From the NCBI RefSeq assembly GCF_000340965.1, contig NZ_ANAY01000016.1:62001-126000 (forward strand): a stretch of 64,000 nucleotides of DNA, written 5' to 3'. Positions 7,826 to 16,708 of the stretch are shown here, one piece after another. Within the stretch, counting starts at the first letter, position 1; every line of letters starts with the position of its first letter. A model generated the notes under the pieces. It was not told where the DNA came from and searched no databases. It saw nothing but the letters and a program-made list of their open reading frames with translations. Position numbers and translations under genes: made by a program. The DNA is from Nocardiopsis kunsanensis DSM 44524. GTDB lineage: Bacteria; Actinomycetota; Actinomycetes; Streptosporangiales; Streptosporangiaceae.

Positions 7826-8488
7826 ATGCTGCTAGTGCGACCGCCGGGCGTCTACCGAGCCCAGGAGGACACCTCGCTGCTCCGTCAGGTACTGCGTCGA
7901 CGGGGCCGGCGCGGCCTGGTCGAGGGCCGCTCCGTCCTCGACATCGGTTCGGGTACCGGGGCGCTGGGTATCGAGGCCTTCCGTGCCGGCGCGGCCGATC
8001 TCACCGCCATCGACCTGTCGCGGCGTTCGGTCCTGACCAGTTGGCTCAACAGCCGCCTGCACGGGATCCCGGCGACGGTCCGCCGCGGTGACCTGTTCTC
8101 CCCCGTGAACCCGCACCGCTTCGACCTCGTGCTCGCCAACCCGCCTTACGTGCCCACCGCCGATAGGCCGCCGTCCCGCCACCGGATGGCCAGGTGCTGG
8201 GACGCGGGTCCGGACGGCCGGGTGCTGTTGGACCGTATCTGCGCGGGGGCGCCCTCGGCACTCGACGAGGACGGGACGCTCCTGGTCGTGCAGTCCGGGA
8301 TCGCCGGTGAGCAAGCCACGCTGGACCGGTGCGAGGAGGCCGGGCTGGTGGCCGAGACGGTCGCGCGGGCCCGCATCCCGTTCGGTCCGGTCCTGCGGGC
8401 ACGGGTCCCGGAACTGCGCACCCGCGGGCTGCTCGGTCCCGACCAGGTCGAGGAGGAACTCGTGGTCATCGAGGCGCGCCATGGCTGA
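7826..8488 (+). CDS. HemK-like SAM methyltransferase
   Basis: A 220-residue class I methyltransferase. The SAM-binding motif LDIGSGTGALG is at 38-48, the acidic AIDLS strand end follows, and NPPY is at 105-108. NPPY marks enzymes methylating planar amide or amine nitrogens, as in HemK/PrmC. It lacks the N-terminal helical domain of PrmC, so it is probably not the release-factor enzyme. ATG at 7826 is chosen because sequence upstream is VWA pseudogene. Its end overlaps the CDGSH gene by 8 bp, placing it first in a four-gene operon. The substrate is unknown. Confidence 0.8.
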   Translation: MLLVRPPGVYRAQEDTSLLRQVLRRRGRRGLVEGRSVLDIGSGTGALGIEAFRAGAADLTAIDLSRRSVLTSWLNSRLHGIPATVRRGDLFSPVNPHRFDLVLANPPYVPTADRPPSRHRMARCWDAGPDGRVLLDRICAGAPSALDEDGTLLVVQSGIAGEQATLDRCEEAGLVAETVARARIPFGPVLRARVPELRTRGLLGPDQVEEELVVIEARHG

Positions 8489-8696
8489 GGAGCGTCGCCG
8501 GGTCGTCGTCACCGGGGAAGGCCCGATCCTCGTCCACGGCCCGGTCGATGTGGAGATGCCCGATGGAACGCGTGTACGGAGCGATCGGGCGGTGACCGCG
8601 CTGTGCGTGTGCGGACGCAGCCGGCGCCGCCCGTTCTGCGACACCAGCCACCGTCGACGTGTACGTGGCAAGGAGAGAAAGAAGGAGGAGCCGTGA
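8481..8696 (+). CDS. CDGSH iron-sulfur domain protein
   Basis: A 71-residue protein carrying the CDGSH signature: C42-x-C44, S47, P51, C53-D54 and H57 (CVCGRSRRRPFCDTSH). This Cys3-His set binds a 2Fe-2S cluster, so the protein is probably a small electron-transfer or redox-sensing partner. It overlaps the methyltransferase gene by 8 bp and its TGA overlaps the GTG of the next gene, implying coupled translation. In the operon it may supply electrons to the diiron-type enzyme encoded next. That link is inference from gene order. Confidence 0.88.
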   Translation: MAEERRRVVVTGEGPILVHGPVDVEMPDGTRVRSDRAVTALCVCGRSRRRPFCDTSHRRRVRGKERKKEEP

Positions 8697-9694
8697 CCGC
8701 GATGTTGTCGGGGGCGCCGGTGCTTCCCGCCCCCCGTGGACCGGTCTCCGAGGCGGTTCTGTCCGCGCTGCGCGGGGATCGGCACGGATTCTCGGGCGCG
8801 GACGGGTCCTCGCCGTACGGGGAGGACCTCCAGCTGGCGCTCTACTGCTGTTACGAGCTCCACTACCGCGGTTTCCAGGACGTCGGCACGGACCGCGAAT
8901 GGGATCCGGAAGTGCTCGCGGTCCGCGGCGAGCTGGAAAGGATCTTCCTCGACGCGCTCAGGGACGACGTGCCCTCCGGTACGGACGTGGAGGCCGAGCT
9001 CGACGCGCTCCTCGTCGAGCACGTCGACGCGTTCGGCGTTTCCCACCACCTGCGCCAGCACGGGAAGCTGTGGCAGCTGCGTGAGTACGTCGCGCACCGT
9101 TCGCTCTACCACTTGAAGGAGGCCGACCCGCAGTCCTTCGTCATCCCGCGCCTGGACGGCCCGTCCAAAGCTGCCCTGGTGACGGTGCAGCACGACGAGT
9201 ACGGCGCGGGGGACCCCGAACGCACACACTCCAAGCTCTTCGCCGACATGATGGCCGGACTCGGTCTCTCCGACGCCTACGGTGCCTATCTCGGCTCTGC
9301 TCCCGCGGAAATGCTGGCCGAGGTCAATTTCATGTCGCTGTGCGGGCTGCACCGTGCCTTGCGTGCGGCGCTGATCGGGCAGTTCGCCACCATCGAGATC
9401 ACCTCCTCCCCCGGCTCGGACCGGCTGGTCAAGGCCATGCGGAGACTGGGCTGCGGTCCGGACGCCGTCCGGTTCTACGCCGAGCATGTGGAGGCCGATG
9501 CGGTGCACGAGCAGCTCGTTCGGCGCGAGGTGATCGCGCCGCTGCTGAAGGACGAACCCGGGTTGGCGCCCGATCTCGTGTTCGGGATCCGCAGCAGCAC
9601 GTTCCTCGCCGGCCGGTTGGAGGAGTACCTGTTGCACCACTGGAACCGCGGTGCCTCGAGCTTCCGCGAGCCCTCGTACGCGGGGCAGCCATGA
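8693..9694 (+). CDS. Iron-containing redox enzyme, haem-oxygenase-like (HDO) fold
   Basis: A 333-residue protein of the haem-oxygenase-like diiron family. Candidate metal ligands in helices include E169 and H179 (HDEYGAGDPERTHSKLF) and E264/D269/H272 (YAEHVEADAVHE), with further conserved-looking ELHYRGF at 55-61. Members oxidise or cleave amino-acid or fatty-acid-derived substrates in natural-product pathways. The start is GTG at 8693, with AAGGAGGAG just upstream and a GTGA overlap with the CDGSH stop. Its own TGA overlaps the ATG of the EgtD-like gene. The substrate cannot be told from sequence. Confidence 0.8.
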   Translation: MTAMLSGAPVLPAPRGPVSEAVLSALRGDRHGFSGADGSSPYGEDLQLALYCCYELHYRGFQDVGTDREWDPEVLAVRGELERIFLDALRDDVPSGTDVEAELDALLVEHVDAFGVSHHLRQHGKLWQLREYVAHRSLYHLKEADPQSFVIPRLDGPSKAALVTVQHDEYGAGDPERTHSKLFADMMAGLGLSDAYGAYLGSAPAEMLAEVNFMSLCGLHRALRAALIGQFATIEITSSPGSDRLVKAMRRLGCGPDAVRFYAEHVEADAVHEQLVRREVIAPLLKDEPGLAPDLVFGIRSSTFLAGRLEEYLLHHWNRGASSFREPSYAGQP

Positions 9695-10692
9695 CCCCGT
9701 CCGAACCTGCGGTGCGGGTGGGCGTCGTGCCGCTCGACGACAGGGACGGCACGGTTGCGGAGGAGGAGGTCGTGCGCGCCTGCCTCCTGCAGACGCCGCC
9801 CCGGCTGCCGCCCTGGCTCGGCTACGACCCGGTCGGTTCCGAGCTGTTCGAGCAGATCACCGAGTTGCCCACGTACTACCTGACCCGTGTGGAGCGGGGC
9901 CTGCTGGAGCGCTACTCCTCGGACCTGGCCGAGCAGCTCGGCTGCGGTCGGCTCGCGGAGCTGGGTAGCGGGAGCGCGAAGAAGACCGCGCTGCTGCTGG
10001 AGAGTTGTGTGCGTCTACGTGCGACCACCTACCTTCCGATCGACGTCGATCGGAGCATGCTGGAATCCAGTGGTGCCATGTTGTCCGCGCAGATGGACGG
10101 TCTGGAGGTCACCGGGCTGTGGGGACGGTACGAGGCGGGTCTGGAGTGGCTCCGTACCTACCCCGGTGATCCGCTCGCGGTCGCCTTCCTCGGCAGCAGT
10201 TTCGGCAACACCACGCGTGAGGAGCGTGACGGGTTGCTCGACGAAATCGCCCGCAGTCTGCGCCCGGGCGAGCGCTTCCTGCTCTCCGCCGATCTGGACA
10301 AGAGCCGCGAGGCCCTGGAGGCCTGTTACAACGATCCCCCCGGGTACTCGGCCTTCGCCGACTTCCGGCTCAACTACCTCACCCAGCTCAACCGTCGCTA
10401 CGGTGCCGGTTTCGTGCTCGACGACTTCGTCCCGGAGGCTCATTACAACGCGGCCACATCGACCGTGGAGGGGATTCTTCGTGCCCGGGACGACCGGACG
10501 GTACCGATACCGGGGCTCGGGCTCACACTGCACGTACCGCGCGGCCACTTCGTCAACGTCGGCTATTCGGTGAAGTTCAACGGCGAGCGGTTGGTCCGTG
10601 ACGTGGGGGCGCACGGTTTCAGCCTGAGGTCGCAGTGGCGGGACCACGAGACCCAGTACGGGTTCTTCCTCTTCAGCCGCGACGAGCTCTGA
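9691..10692 (+). CDS. EgtD-like (Methyltransf_33) N-methyltransferase
   Basis: A 333-residue methyltransferase of the EgtD family, which trimethylates the alpha-amino group of histidine in ergothioneine synthesis. The SAM motif ELGSGSAKK is at 90-98, with FLGSSFGNT and PDLDK-like SADLDKS further on. TYYLTRVE near 61-68 is the usual family N-terminal segment. Length matches EgtD (about 320). No EgtB, EgtC or EgtE is nearby; the neighbours are instead a diiron protein and a CDGSH protein, so the substrate may be a different amino acid or peptide. ATG overlaps the upstream stop (ATGA). Confidence 0.82.
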   Translation: MTPSEPAVRVGVVPLDDRDGTVAEEEVVRACLLQTPPRLPPWLGYDPVGSELFEQITELPTYYLTRVERGLLERYSSDLAEQLGCGRLAELGSGSAKKTALLLESCVRLRATTYLPIDVDRSMLESSGAMLSAQMDGLEVTGLWGRYEAGLEWLRTYPGDPLAVAFLGSSFGNTTREERDGLLDEIARSLRPGERFLLSADLDKSREALEACYNDPPGYSAFADFRLNYLTQLNRRYGAGFVLDDFVPEAHYNAATSTVEGILRARDDRTVPIPGLGLTLHVPRGHFVNVGYSVKFNGERLVRDVGAHGFSLRSQWRDHETQYGFFLFSRDEL

Positions 10693-10836
10693 TCCGGAAG
10701 CTGCGCGCCCGTGCGCACTCGCAGTGTCCGGCGGCGTGTCTGCCTCTTCGTCCTGCTCAGGGTGTTCTCGCCGGTCCGACCGGGTGGTCGGGGTCCGTCC
10801 GGAGCCCCGTGCAACGACACAGGGCGGGAGGAGACC

Positions 10837-11028
10837 ATGGCCGAGCTGAACCCGGTCGACCTGCAGAAGGCGCTCAAGGGGGCCAGTACCCCGCGAGCCG
10901 TGGGGCCTGACCTCACTGGCGCAGGAGAGCGGTGCGGACAACACCCTGGTGGAGGAGATCTCGGGCGCGGGACCGGACCGGTTCGGGGCCCCGACGACGT
11001 ACAAGAGGCCCTCTTCGGCAACGATTGA
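10837..11028 (+). pseudogene. DUF2795-like small protein with compensating frameshifts
   Basis: Read straight through, the frame gives 63 residues starting MAELNPVDLQKALKGAS and ending GPDDVQEALFGND, both typical of DUF2795 ends. The middle third in that frame is nonsense-like, whereas the +1 frame from about 10892 to 10983 reads LTSLAQESGADNTLVEEISG, the expected DUF2795 centre. Two indels, near 10890 and in the GGGG at about 10983-10986, would restore the whole family sequence. The gene is either damaged with an open frame kept by chance, or the sequence has two errors. It has a GGGAGGAGACC ribosome site and follows the EgtD-like gene by 144 bp. Confidence 0.65.
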
Positions 11029-11134
11029 CACCCGTGGCCCCGGGACGGTGGTCGGCCGCAGCCGCGGGCCGCCGTCCCGGGTCACCGGGACCGATCCCTA
11101 CGTCAGTTCTGCGGAGACGCAGAGGGCGGATCGG

Positions 11135-11422
11135 CTACTCCTTCGGGCCGTCCTGAGCACAGCTCCACACCCCAGCCAGCAGGGTCGCCCCGACCACGAT
11201 CAACGCGATCGCCCACGATCCCACCGGCGCCATAGCGGTCTCGCATGTTCCTCCGGCCCCCATCCTGGGCGCCTCCCCCGCGGCGAACCACCCGAAGGAG
11301 CCGTCAACGCTGCCCGGGGTCCACCAACCCGCCCCACACGGCCCGCTGGGTATCAGCCCGAGGGCCAGTCCACCGGCGACCGAAGCGGTGGCCAGCGTGC
11401 GGATGACCTGAACAGGGGACAC
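11135..11422 (-). CDS. Small membrane protein of unknown function
   Basis: A 95-residue protein with a hydrophobic N-terminal segment (TLATASVAGGLALGLI) resembling a signal anchor, a Gly/Trp-rich middle, and a second membrane segment (WAIALIVVGATLLAGVW) near the C terminus. The GTG start at 11422 is supported by GAGGAGA 6-7 bp upstream. I do not recognise a family. It is convergent with the DUF2795-like gene. Confidence 0.6.
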   Translation of the reverse strand: MSPVQVIRTLATASVAGGLALGLIPSGPCGAGWWTPGSVDGSFGWFAAGEAPRMGAGGTCETAMAPVGSWAIALIVVGATLLAGVWSCAQDGPKE

Positions 11423-11483
11423 GGCTTTCTCCTCGTAACAAGTGCTTTTCCACAGGGGACGGACGCCCCACGAATCGCGTTCA

Positions 11484-12547
11484 TCAAAGGACGAGGGATG
11501 AAACTTTAATGGAGGGGCGGTCCGTTGAAGGATATCTGCGATCCTCAGGGGCCGCTGAAGCGGCAGACCCTGGCCGCCAGCTCCAGAGGGTGACGTGCAC
11601 CGAGGGCCGGAAGTGGCCCACTGGGACTCCCGTGCCCCGCAGCATCGTCTGTGTGGCACGGGCGGTGGCGGCGAAGCGGACGAACTCGTCGGCCAACCCG
11701 GGTAGCTCATCCTCCCTCAGGGGCGCGGCAGTCCAGGAATCCCCGGTGCGCGCGGGCGGTCTGCTCGGGGGGGGGTGACCAGCGACCCGGACGCCAGGTC
11801 ACGGGAGACGGCGAAACCGCGCGCGAGCCCGACGCCCTCGCCCTGTCGGACACGGTCCAGGGCGGCGGCGTGGCTCTGGAAGACCCTCTGCCGGTGGGCG
11901 GGGATCCTGAAACGGCGCAGGGTCGACGGCACGGTCCCGTACCGTGCCTTGGCCGAGGGGCCCAGGGGCCACGTGTGTTCACGCATACAGCCTTCGTCGA
12001 TCCGGCGCCGGGCCAGGGGGTGGCCGGGCGCCGGCACGGTGACCATCTCGAAGTCGAGGATGGTCCGTCCGGTGATCGCAGGTCCTGTCCCGGGACGGGA
12101 CCCGAGCGCGGACCCGACGACGACGTCGACGGACCGGCTCCGCAGGAGGGCAGGCAGTTCTTCGGGGTCGTGCACGCTGAGTTCGGCGTTGAGGTTGTCG
12201 ACTCGGCCCACGAACTACTCGATGAGGCCCAGAGCGGTGTAGTCGTCGAACAGGCTGGAGGCGGCCACCCGCAGGAGGCGTTCTCCACCGCGGGCCCGGG
12301 TGACCTCGCTGAGAGTGCGGTCGTGCAGTTCCAGCATGTCAGCGGCGCGGCCGGCCAGGCGCAGGCCTCCGGGGGTGAAGACGAGTCCGGCAGCGCTCGG
12401 GGAGAACAGGGGGTCGCCGAAGAATGTGCGGATCCTACCCACCTGCAGGGACACGGCGGCCTCGGAGACACCGAGATCGTGTGCGGCCTTCTCGGCCGAG
12501 CCGGAACGGGCCACTGCCGAGAACGCCCAGAGCCGACTCGGGGTCAC
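11484..12547 (-). pseudogene. LysR-family regulator, disrupted
   Basis: The N-terminal part reads as a LysR winged-helix domain (SRLWAFSAVARSGSAEKAAH). Translation then stops at an in-frame TAG (12215-12217), and the same frame continues beyond it as a LysR effector domain (DVVVGSALGSRPGTGP). At the run of nine Gs (11767-11775 on the plus strand) the frame changes, and the usual family C terminus (FRPSVHVTLWS) appears in a second frame, running past the normal end to a stop at 11484. With a nonsense codon and a frameshift it is very likely a pseudogene. One or both lesions could be sequence errors. Confidence 0.8.
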
Positions 12548-12839
12548 CGCAGGTCCCTTCTTCGGCGTGTACTCGGGTACGCGGGCCCGCAGGGCAGGGC
12601 GGGACAACGGCTCGAAAGCCTGGACGGCATGTGGGCCTCCCGGGTGGGGTGTGCGGTCGGATCAGAAGAGCGCTCCCCGGCCACAAGGGGACTTCGGTCC
12701 CGAGCCGTCGCGGCGAAGGCCCCTGCTGTAGCCGCAAGTACCGCGTTCCTGTCCTTCTCCTTCCCGGAGCCGTTTCCGGGAGCGAGGGCTCGGGGCCGTA
12801 GGGCCGGAACCTGTCGGTCCCGCCCCTACGGGTGCGGGG

Positions 12840-13313
12840 TCAGGCCCCGCCGAGGGTGGTGCCCGGGACACGGGTCGCGGTCCAGACGCCTTCGTCGTCC
12901 GCGCGCAGCTCCAGACTGCCGGCTTCCTCACCGCCGGAGAAGACCATCGCGACGCTGACGATCTCGGTCTCGCCGTCCAGGTCGCTGTTCATCTCGGCCT
13001 CGCCGGCCTCGAGGCCGTCGGGGCCGGGTAGGGATTCGGCGTAGTCCGGAAAGGCGGTCGCGCAGTCGTCGGCTTCCTGGGTCTGGGCGACGAGGTCCTG
13101 GGCGGGTTCGTCGAGCAGCGCGCATCCGGCCTCGCCGTCGCGGTCGTGCACGGCCTGGACGAAGTCCTCTGCCGTCTGCTCGGCCGAGGCCGTGCCGCCT
13201 TCCTCGGGGGCGGTCTCGGCACCGTCGTCGCCTCCGCATGCGCTCAGGGCCAGACCGAGGGCCAGCGCGGGGACAGCAACAAGGGTGCCTCTCATGGGGA
13301 TGAGGTTTCGCAT
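12840..13313 (-). CDS. Secreted lipoprotein, DUF4878-like size
   Basis: A 157-residue lipoprotein. Residues 1-26 form a lipoprotein signal peptide ending in the lipobox LSAC, so the mature protein starts at Cys26 and is anchored outside the membrane. An acidic Glu/Ala linker follows, then a small domain beginning TAEDFVQAVHDRDGEAGCALL, the pattern of small actinobacterial lipoproteins with an NTF2-like fold. An alternative ATG six codons in (13295) is also possible. The interval 12548-12839 upstream of the LysR remnant holds no gene I can support. Confidence 0.7.
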   Translation of the reverse strand: MRNLIPMRGTLVAVPALALGLALSACGGDDGAETAPEEGGTASAEQTAEDFVQAVHDRDGEAGCALLDEPAQDLVAQTQEADDCATAFPDYAESLPGPDGLEAGEAEMNSDLDGETEIVSVAMVFSGGEEAGSLELRADDEGVWTATRVPGTTLGGA

Positions 13314-13613
13314 GGGGATGATGTGCCTTTCATGGAGCGGGGGAAAGACGGGGGAGAAACATTGTTACCGCACTCATCGAAGCGGTGACTACTTGTGCGG
13401 ACAGGAGGGTGTGTGCGGCCCTCGGGCAGAGTTCCACGGTGGCGGGGGGCCACGGGACCGGGGTTGTTCCCTCCGTCGACCTCTGGTGGGATGGAGCGTG
13501 GCCCGCAACACTCGCAACCGCGACCGGGCAGTACAACAGGACTTTCTGGCGCGAAGGAGCACGCGCGGGCGTGCCACGGGCGGCGCGGCCGCGCGTCCGC
13601 GCCGGAGGTGAAG

Positions 13614-14832
13614 ATGACACGTCCGCTGCGGGAGAGCCCACGGACCGACCCGTTCGCGCAGATCCCCCCCGACGTGGTCCCGCCCCTGCGCGCACTGGTG
13701 CCCGGAATGGTCGAGGAAGCGCTCGACGGTATCCGCCGGCGGGCGGAGAGCTTCGGTGCGCCCCTGGAGACTGAGGAATCCGACCAGCTCAGCACGATGC
13801 TGGCCGCCGCGCTCGGGACCTTCCTGGAACGCGTGGAGAGCCCCGGGGACGCCGGGGGCGGGCCCGAAGAGGTGGCGACGCAGTTCCGTGCGTTCGGTGA
13901 ACACGAGGCCCGCTCCGGACGCACCCTGGAGTGCCTGCACACGGCCATGCGCACGACCGCGGCGGTGGCCTGGCGGCAGATGTCCGACGCCGGCCCGCAT
14001 ACACACAGGTACATGGGGCCGATCGGCGAGGCGATCTTCGTGTTCCAGGAGGAGATCTCGACCGCGGCGACGCAGGGGCACGCGCGTGTACGCGGCGCCG
14101 GAGTGGATGCCCTGCGCCGGCGCCGGGCCCGGCTCTCGCGTGTACTCCTGGGCGAGACGGGCATCGAGTACGACGCCCGGGCTCTCGGCGGTCTGGCCCG
14201 TGCGGCACGGTGGCAGGTGCCCGAGCGTGTAGCGGTGGCGCTGCTGCACCGGGAGGGTCCCGCCGAGGTGGCGCCGATGCTACCGGGTGAGGTCCTGGTG
14301 GATCTGGATCGGGCCGAACCGCGCGCCGTCGTGCCCGACCCGGAGGGGCCCGGGCGCCCCCCGCGCGCTGGAGCGGATCTTCCGCGGGTTCGGTGTCGTA
14401 CTGGGCCCGAGCGTTCCCTTGGACCGTGCACCCGAGTCGTTGGGGCGGGCCAGAGACCTGGCCGAGCTGGTCGTTAGCGGGCTCGTGCCCGGCGGCGACG
14501 TGGTGCGTTGGGACGACCATCTGCCGGAGCTGTTGCTCTCGCGCGACAGGGGCCTGGTCGGTGCCATGGCGCGTTCCCGTCTCGCCCCGATGTCGCCTCT
14601 GCGCGCGCACCAGCGCGCACGGATGGCGGACACGTTGTTGGCGTGGCTGGAGTCCGGGTTCAACGCGAACGAGGCCGCGGAACGGTTGCGGATCCATCCG
14701 CAGACGGTGCGCTACCGGATGCGCCAGTTGGAGGGGTTGTTCGGCGAGCGTCTGCGTGATCCGACCGAACGTTTCGAACTGGAACTGGTCCTACGGGCCC
14801 GGCGTCTGCTCGGTCCCCTGGAGGAAGACTGA
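13614..14832 (+). pseudogene. PucR/CdaR-like HTH regulator with frameshift
   Basis: The N-terminal part (13614 to about 14355) reads as a GGDEF-like/PucR regulatory region. The remainder reads in another frame from about 14357, ending with a clear PucR C-terminal helix-turn-helix (EAAERLRIHPQTVRYRMRQL). The switch coincides with a run of six Cs at 14357-14362; a one-base change there joins both parts into a protein of about 405 residues. GGAGG lies 6 bp before the ATG. A strong terminator follows. The gene is either inactivated or carries a homopolymer sequence error. The upstream 300 bp hold no further gene. Confidence 0.75.
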
Positions 14833-14850
14833 CCGCTGTCCCCGGCCGTG

Positions 14851-14891
14851 TGCGGCACCTGCCTCGGTCCTGGGCCGAGGCAGGTGCCGCA
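14851..14891 (+). terminator. Strong intrinsic-type hairpin after PucR-like gene
   Basis: Arms of 17 bp, TGCGGCACCTGCCTCGG and its exact complement, enclose a 7-nt loop, starting 18 bp after the PucR stop. There is no U tract, as is usual in actinobacteria. It lies between convergent genes and could serve both. Confidence 0.8.
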
Positions 14892-14959
14892 CGGGCCGAG
14901 CGGGCGCACGGGCTCCGCGTCCGGAAGCGGGCACCCGCGCGACCGGAACCTCTGCGCCC

Positions 14960-15925
14960 CTACGCGGGCGCGAGGGCGCGCACGACGGCGGCGGGGTCGG
15001 TGCCGGGCGGGGTGAGGGGTGCCAGGACGGGGGTGCTCACACCGTTGTCGGTGTAGGCGCGTACCCGTTCCCGGCAGTACTCGGCGGGCCCGTGCACGAG
15101 GAGGTCGTCGACGACGGAGTCGGGGATGGCGGCCAGGGCGCCCTTGCGGTCGCCCTCCTCCCACTTCTTCCACATGGGTCCGAGCTCCTCGCGGCCCAAC
15201 CACTCGTGGAAGGCCCGGTAGACGGGCACGTTGAGGTAGGCCGCGATGGCCCGGCGTCCGATGGCGCGTGCGGTCTCTGCGTCGGTGTCGGGCGCGACGA
15301 AGATCCGCGCGACGATCTCCTTGTCCTCCCCGAACTGGCGTACGTGCGGGGCGACGGTGCCCACGTCCTGTGCGGAGAGCCAGTTGATGATGGCGCCGTC
15401 GCCCTCGCGGCCGGCCAGGCGCAGCATGCCCTGGCGCAGCGCGGCGACGAGGATCGGCGGGCTCTGCTCGGGCGGGGTGGAGAGGGTGAAGCCCTGGACG
15501 GAGAAGGTGTCGTAGTCGGCCTTGACCTTCTCCCCGGTCAGTGCGGTGCGCAGGAAACGCACGGTATCGCGCATGCGTTTGTAGGGTTCTTCGAAGGGGA
15601 TGGAGTTCCATCGTTCGACGATGACGTTGGAGGAGGTACCGACCCCGAGCGCGAACCGGCCGGGTGCGGCTGCGGCGAGGGTGGCGGCGCTCATGGCCAG
15701 GGTCGCGGGTCCGCGTGTGTAGACGGGCACGATCGCGGTGCCCAGGCGCAGTTGCGGCGCCCACTCGCTCGCGAGCGCGAGCGGGGTGAAGGCGTCGGTG
15801 CCGTTGGCCTCGGCCGACCACACGTCGGTGTAGCCGAGGTCGGGCATGCGCTGGAAGAGGTTCTTCTGTTCGAGGAGGGACAGTCCTTCGAGTGGAACGG
15901 TCATACCCCAACGGGGGGTGGTCAT
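14960..15925 (-). CDS. LLM-class F420-dependent oxidoreductase
   Basis: A 321-residue luciferase-like TIM-barrel protein. The N-terminal strand (WGMTVPLEGLSLLEQKNLFQ), DVWSAEANGTDAF, the GTAIVPVYTRGP segment and GRFALGVGTSS are characteristic of F420-dependent LLM oxidoreductases of actinobacteria. It would bind reduced or oxidised F420 in the barrel and act on an unknown substrate. ATG at 15925 is preferred because the barrel begins directly after it; a longer form from 16003 would add a non-conserved tail. Confidence 0.82.
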   Translation of the reverse strand: MTTPRWGMTVPLEGLSLLEQKNLFQRMPDLGYTDVWSAEANGTDAFTPLALASEWAPQLRLGTAIVPVYTRGPATLAMSAATLAAAAPGRFALGVGTSSNVIVERWNSIPFEEPYKRMRDTVRFLRTALTGEKVKADYDTFSVQGFTLSTPPEQSPPILVAALRQGMLRLAGREGDGAIINWLSAQDVGTVAPHVRQFGEDKEIVARIFVAPDTDAETARAIGRRAIAAYLNVPVYRAFHEWLGREELGPMWKKWEEGDRKGALAAIPDSVVDDLLVHGPAEYCRERVRAYTDNGVSTPVLAPLTPPGTDPAAVVRALAPA

Positions 15926-16114
15926 GGCGTCTCCCTGCGGATCGGTGTCCCCAGACATCATACCGCCCGGTCGGTTTGTGGACACCCCTTGACTTTTCCC
16001 CATCGGTCACGGCCCACTCCCCCACGCGCCCTCCGTCAGATGTGAAACAACGCCCGCCGGGGCGTATGTTCGTAACCGAAGACACACCCGAAGCGAGCGA
16101 AGGAGGCCCAGCCA

Positions 16115-16642
16115 GTGGCCACGCCACCCTCCCCATACGACTTCCTGCCGGAGGTCCCGTCGTTCACCGTCACGAGCACCGACGTGGACGAGGGCCGGAC
16201 CCTGCCCAAGGCACAGGTCAGCGGGATCATGGGCGCCGGCGGTGAGGACGTCTCGCCGCAGCTGTCCTGGAGCGGGTTCCCGGAGGACACCCACAGCTTC
16301 GTCGTCACCTGTTTCGACCCCGACGCGCCCACCGCCAGCGGTTTCTGGCACTGGGCGGTCGCCAACATCCCCGTCAGCGTCACCGAGCTGGCCACCGGCG
16401 CGGGTGAGGGCTCGGAGCCGGCCGAGGGTGCGGTTACCCTGCGCAACGACGCGGGAAGCAACCGTTACATCGGTGCCGGGCCGCCGCCCGGACACGGCCC
16501 GCACCGCTACATGTTCGTCGTGCACGCGGTGGACGTGCCCCGCCTCGAGGTCGACGAATCGGCCAGCCCGGCCTTCCTCGGCTTCAACCTGTTCTCGCAC
16601 ACACTGGCCCGGGCCACCATCGTCCCGGTCTACGAGCAGTAG
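16115..16642 (+). CDS. YbhB/YbcL-type PEBP family protein
   Basis: A 175-residue phosphatidylethanolamine-binding-protein family member. Family landmarks are [30 protein letters not shown] (the DPDAP and HW pocket), and [18 protein letters not shown]. The bacterial members are small cytosolic proteins of unclear role. GTG at 16115 has AAGGAGG about 9 bp upstream. It is followed by a strong hairpin. Confidence 0.88.
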   Translation: MATPPSPYDFLPEVPSFTVTSTDVDEGRTLPKAQVSGIMGAGGEDVSPQLSWSGFPEDTHSFVVTCFDPDAPTASGFWHWAVANIPVSVTELATGAGEGSEPAEGAVTLRNDAGSNRYIGAGPPPGHGPHRYMFVVHAVDVPRLEVDESASPAFLGFNLFSHTLARATIVPVYEQ

Positions 16643-16672
16643 CCGGCCTCCCCGCGCCGCGCGGGACGCCCC

Positions 16673-16708
16673 GGGGCGGGCAGCGGTCTCCCGGCCGCTG
16701 CCCGCCCC
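16673..16708 (+). terminator. Terminator after PEBP gene
   Basis: Perfect 14-bp arms GGGGCGGGCAGCGG / CCGCTGCCCGCCCC with an 8-nt loop, 31 bp beyond the PEBP stop. Confidence 0.8.

Noticed and set aside
9691-10692. Ergothioneine gene egtD
   Set aside because: The family fits, but egtB, egtC and egtE are absent and the partners differ, so I did not use the gene symbol.
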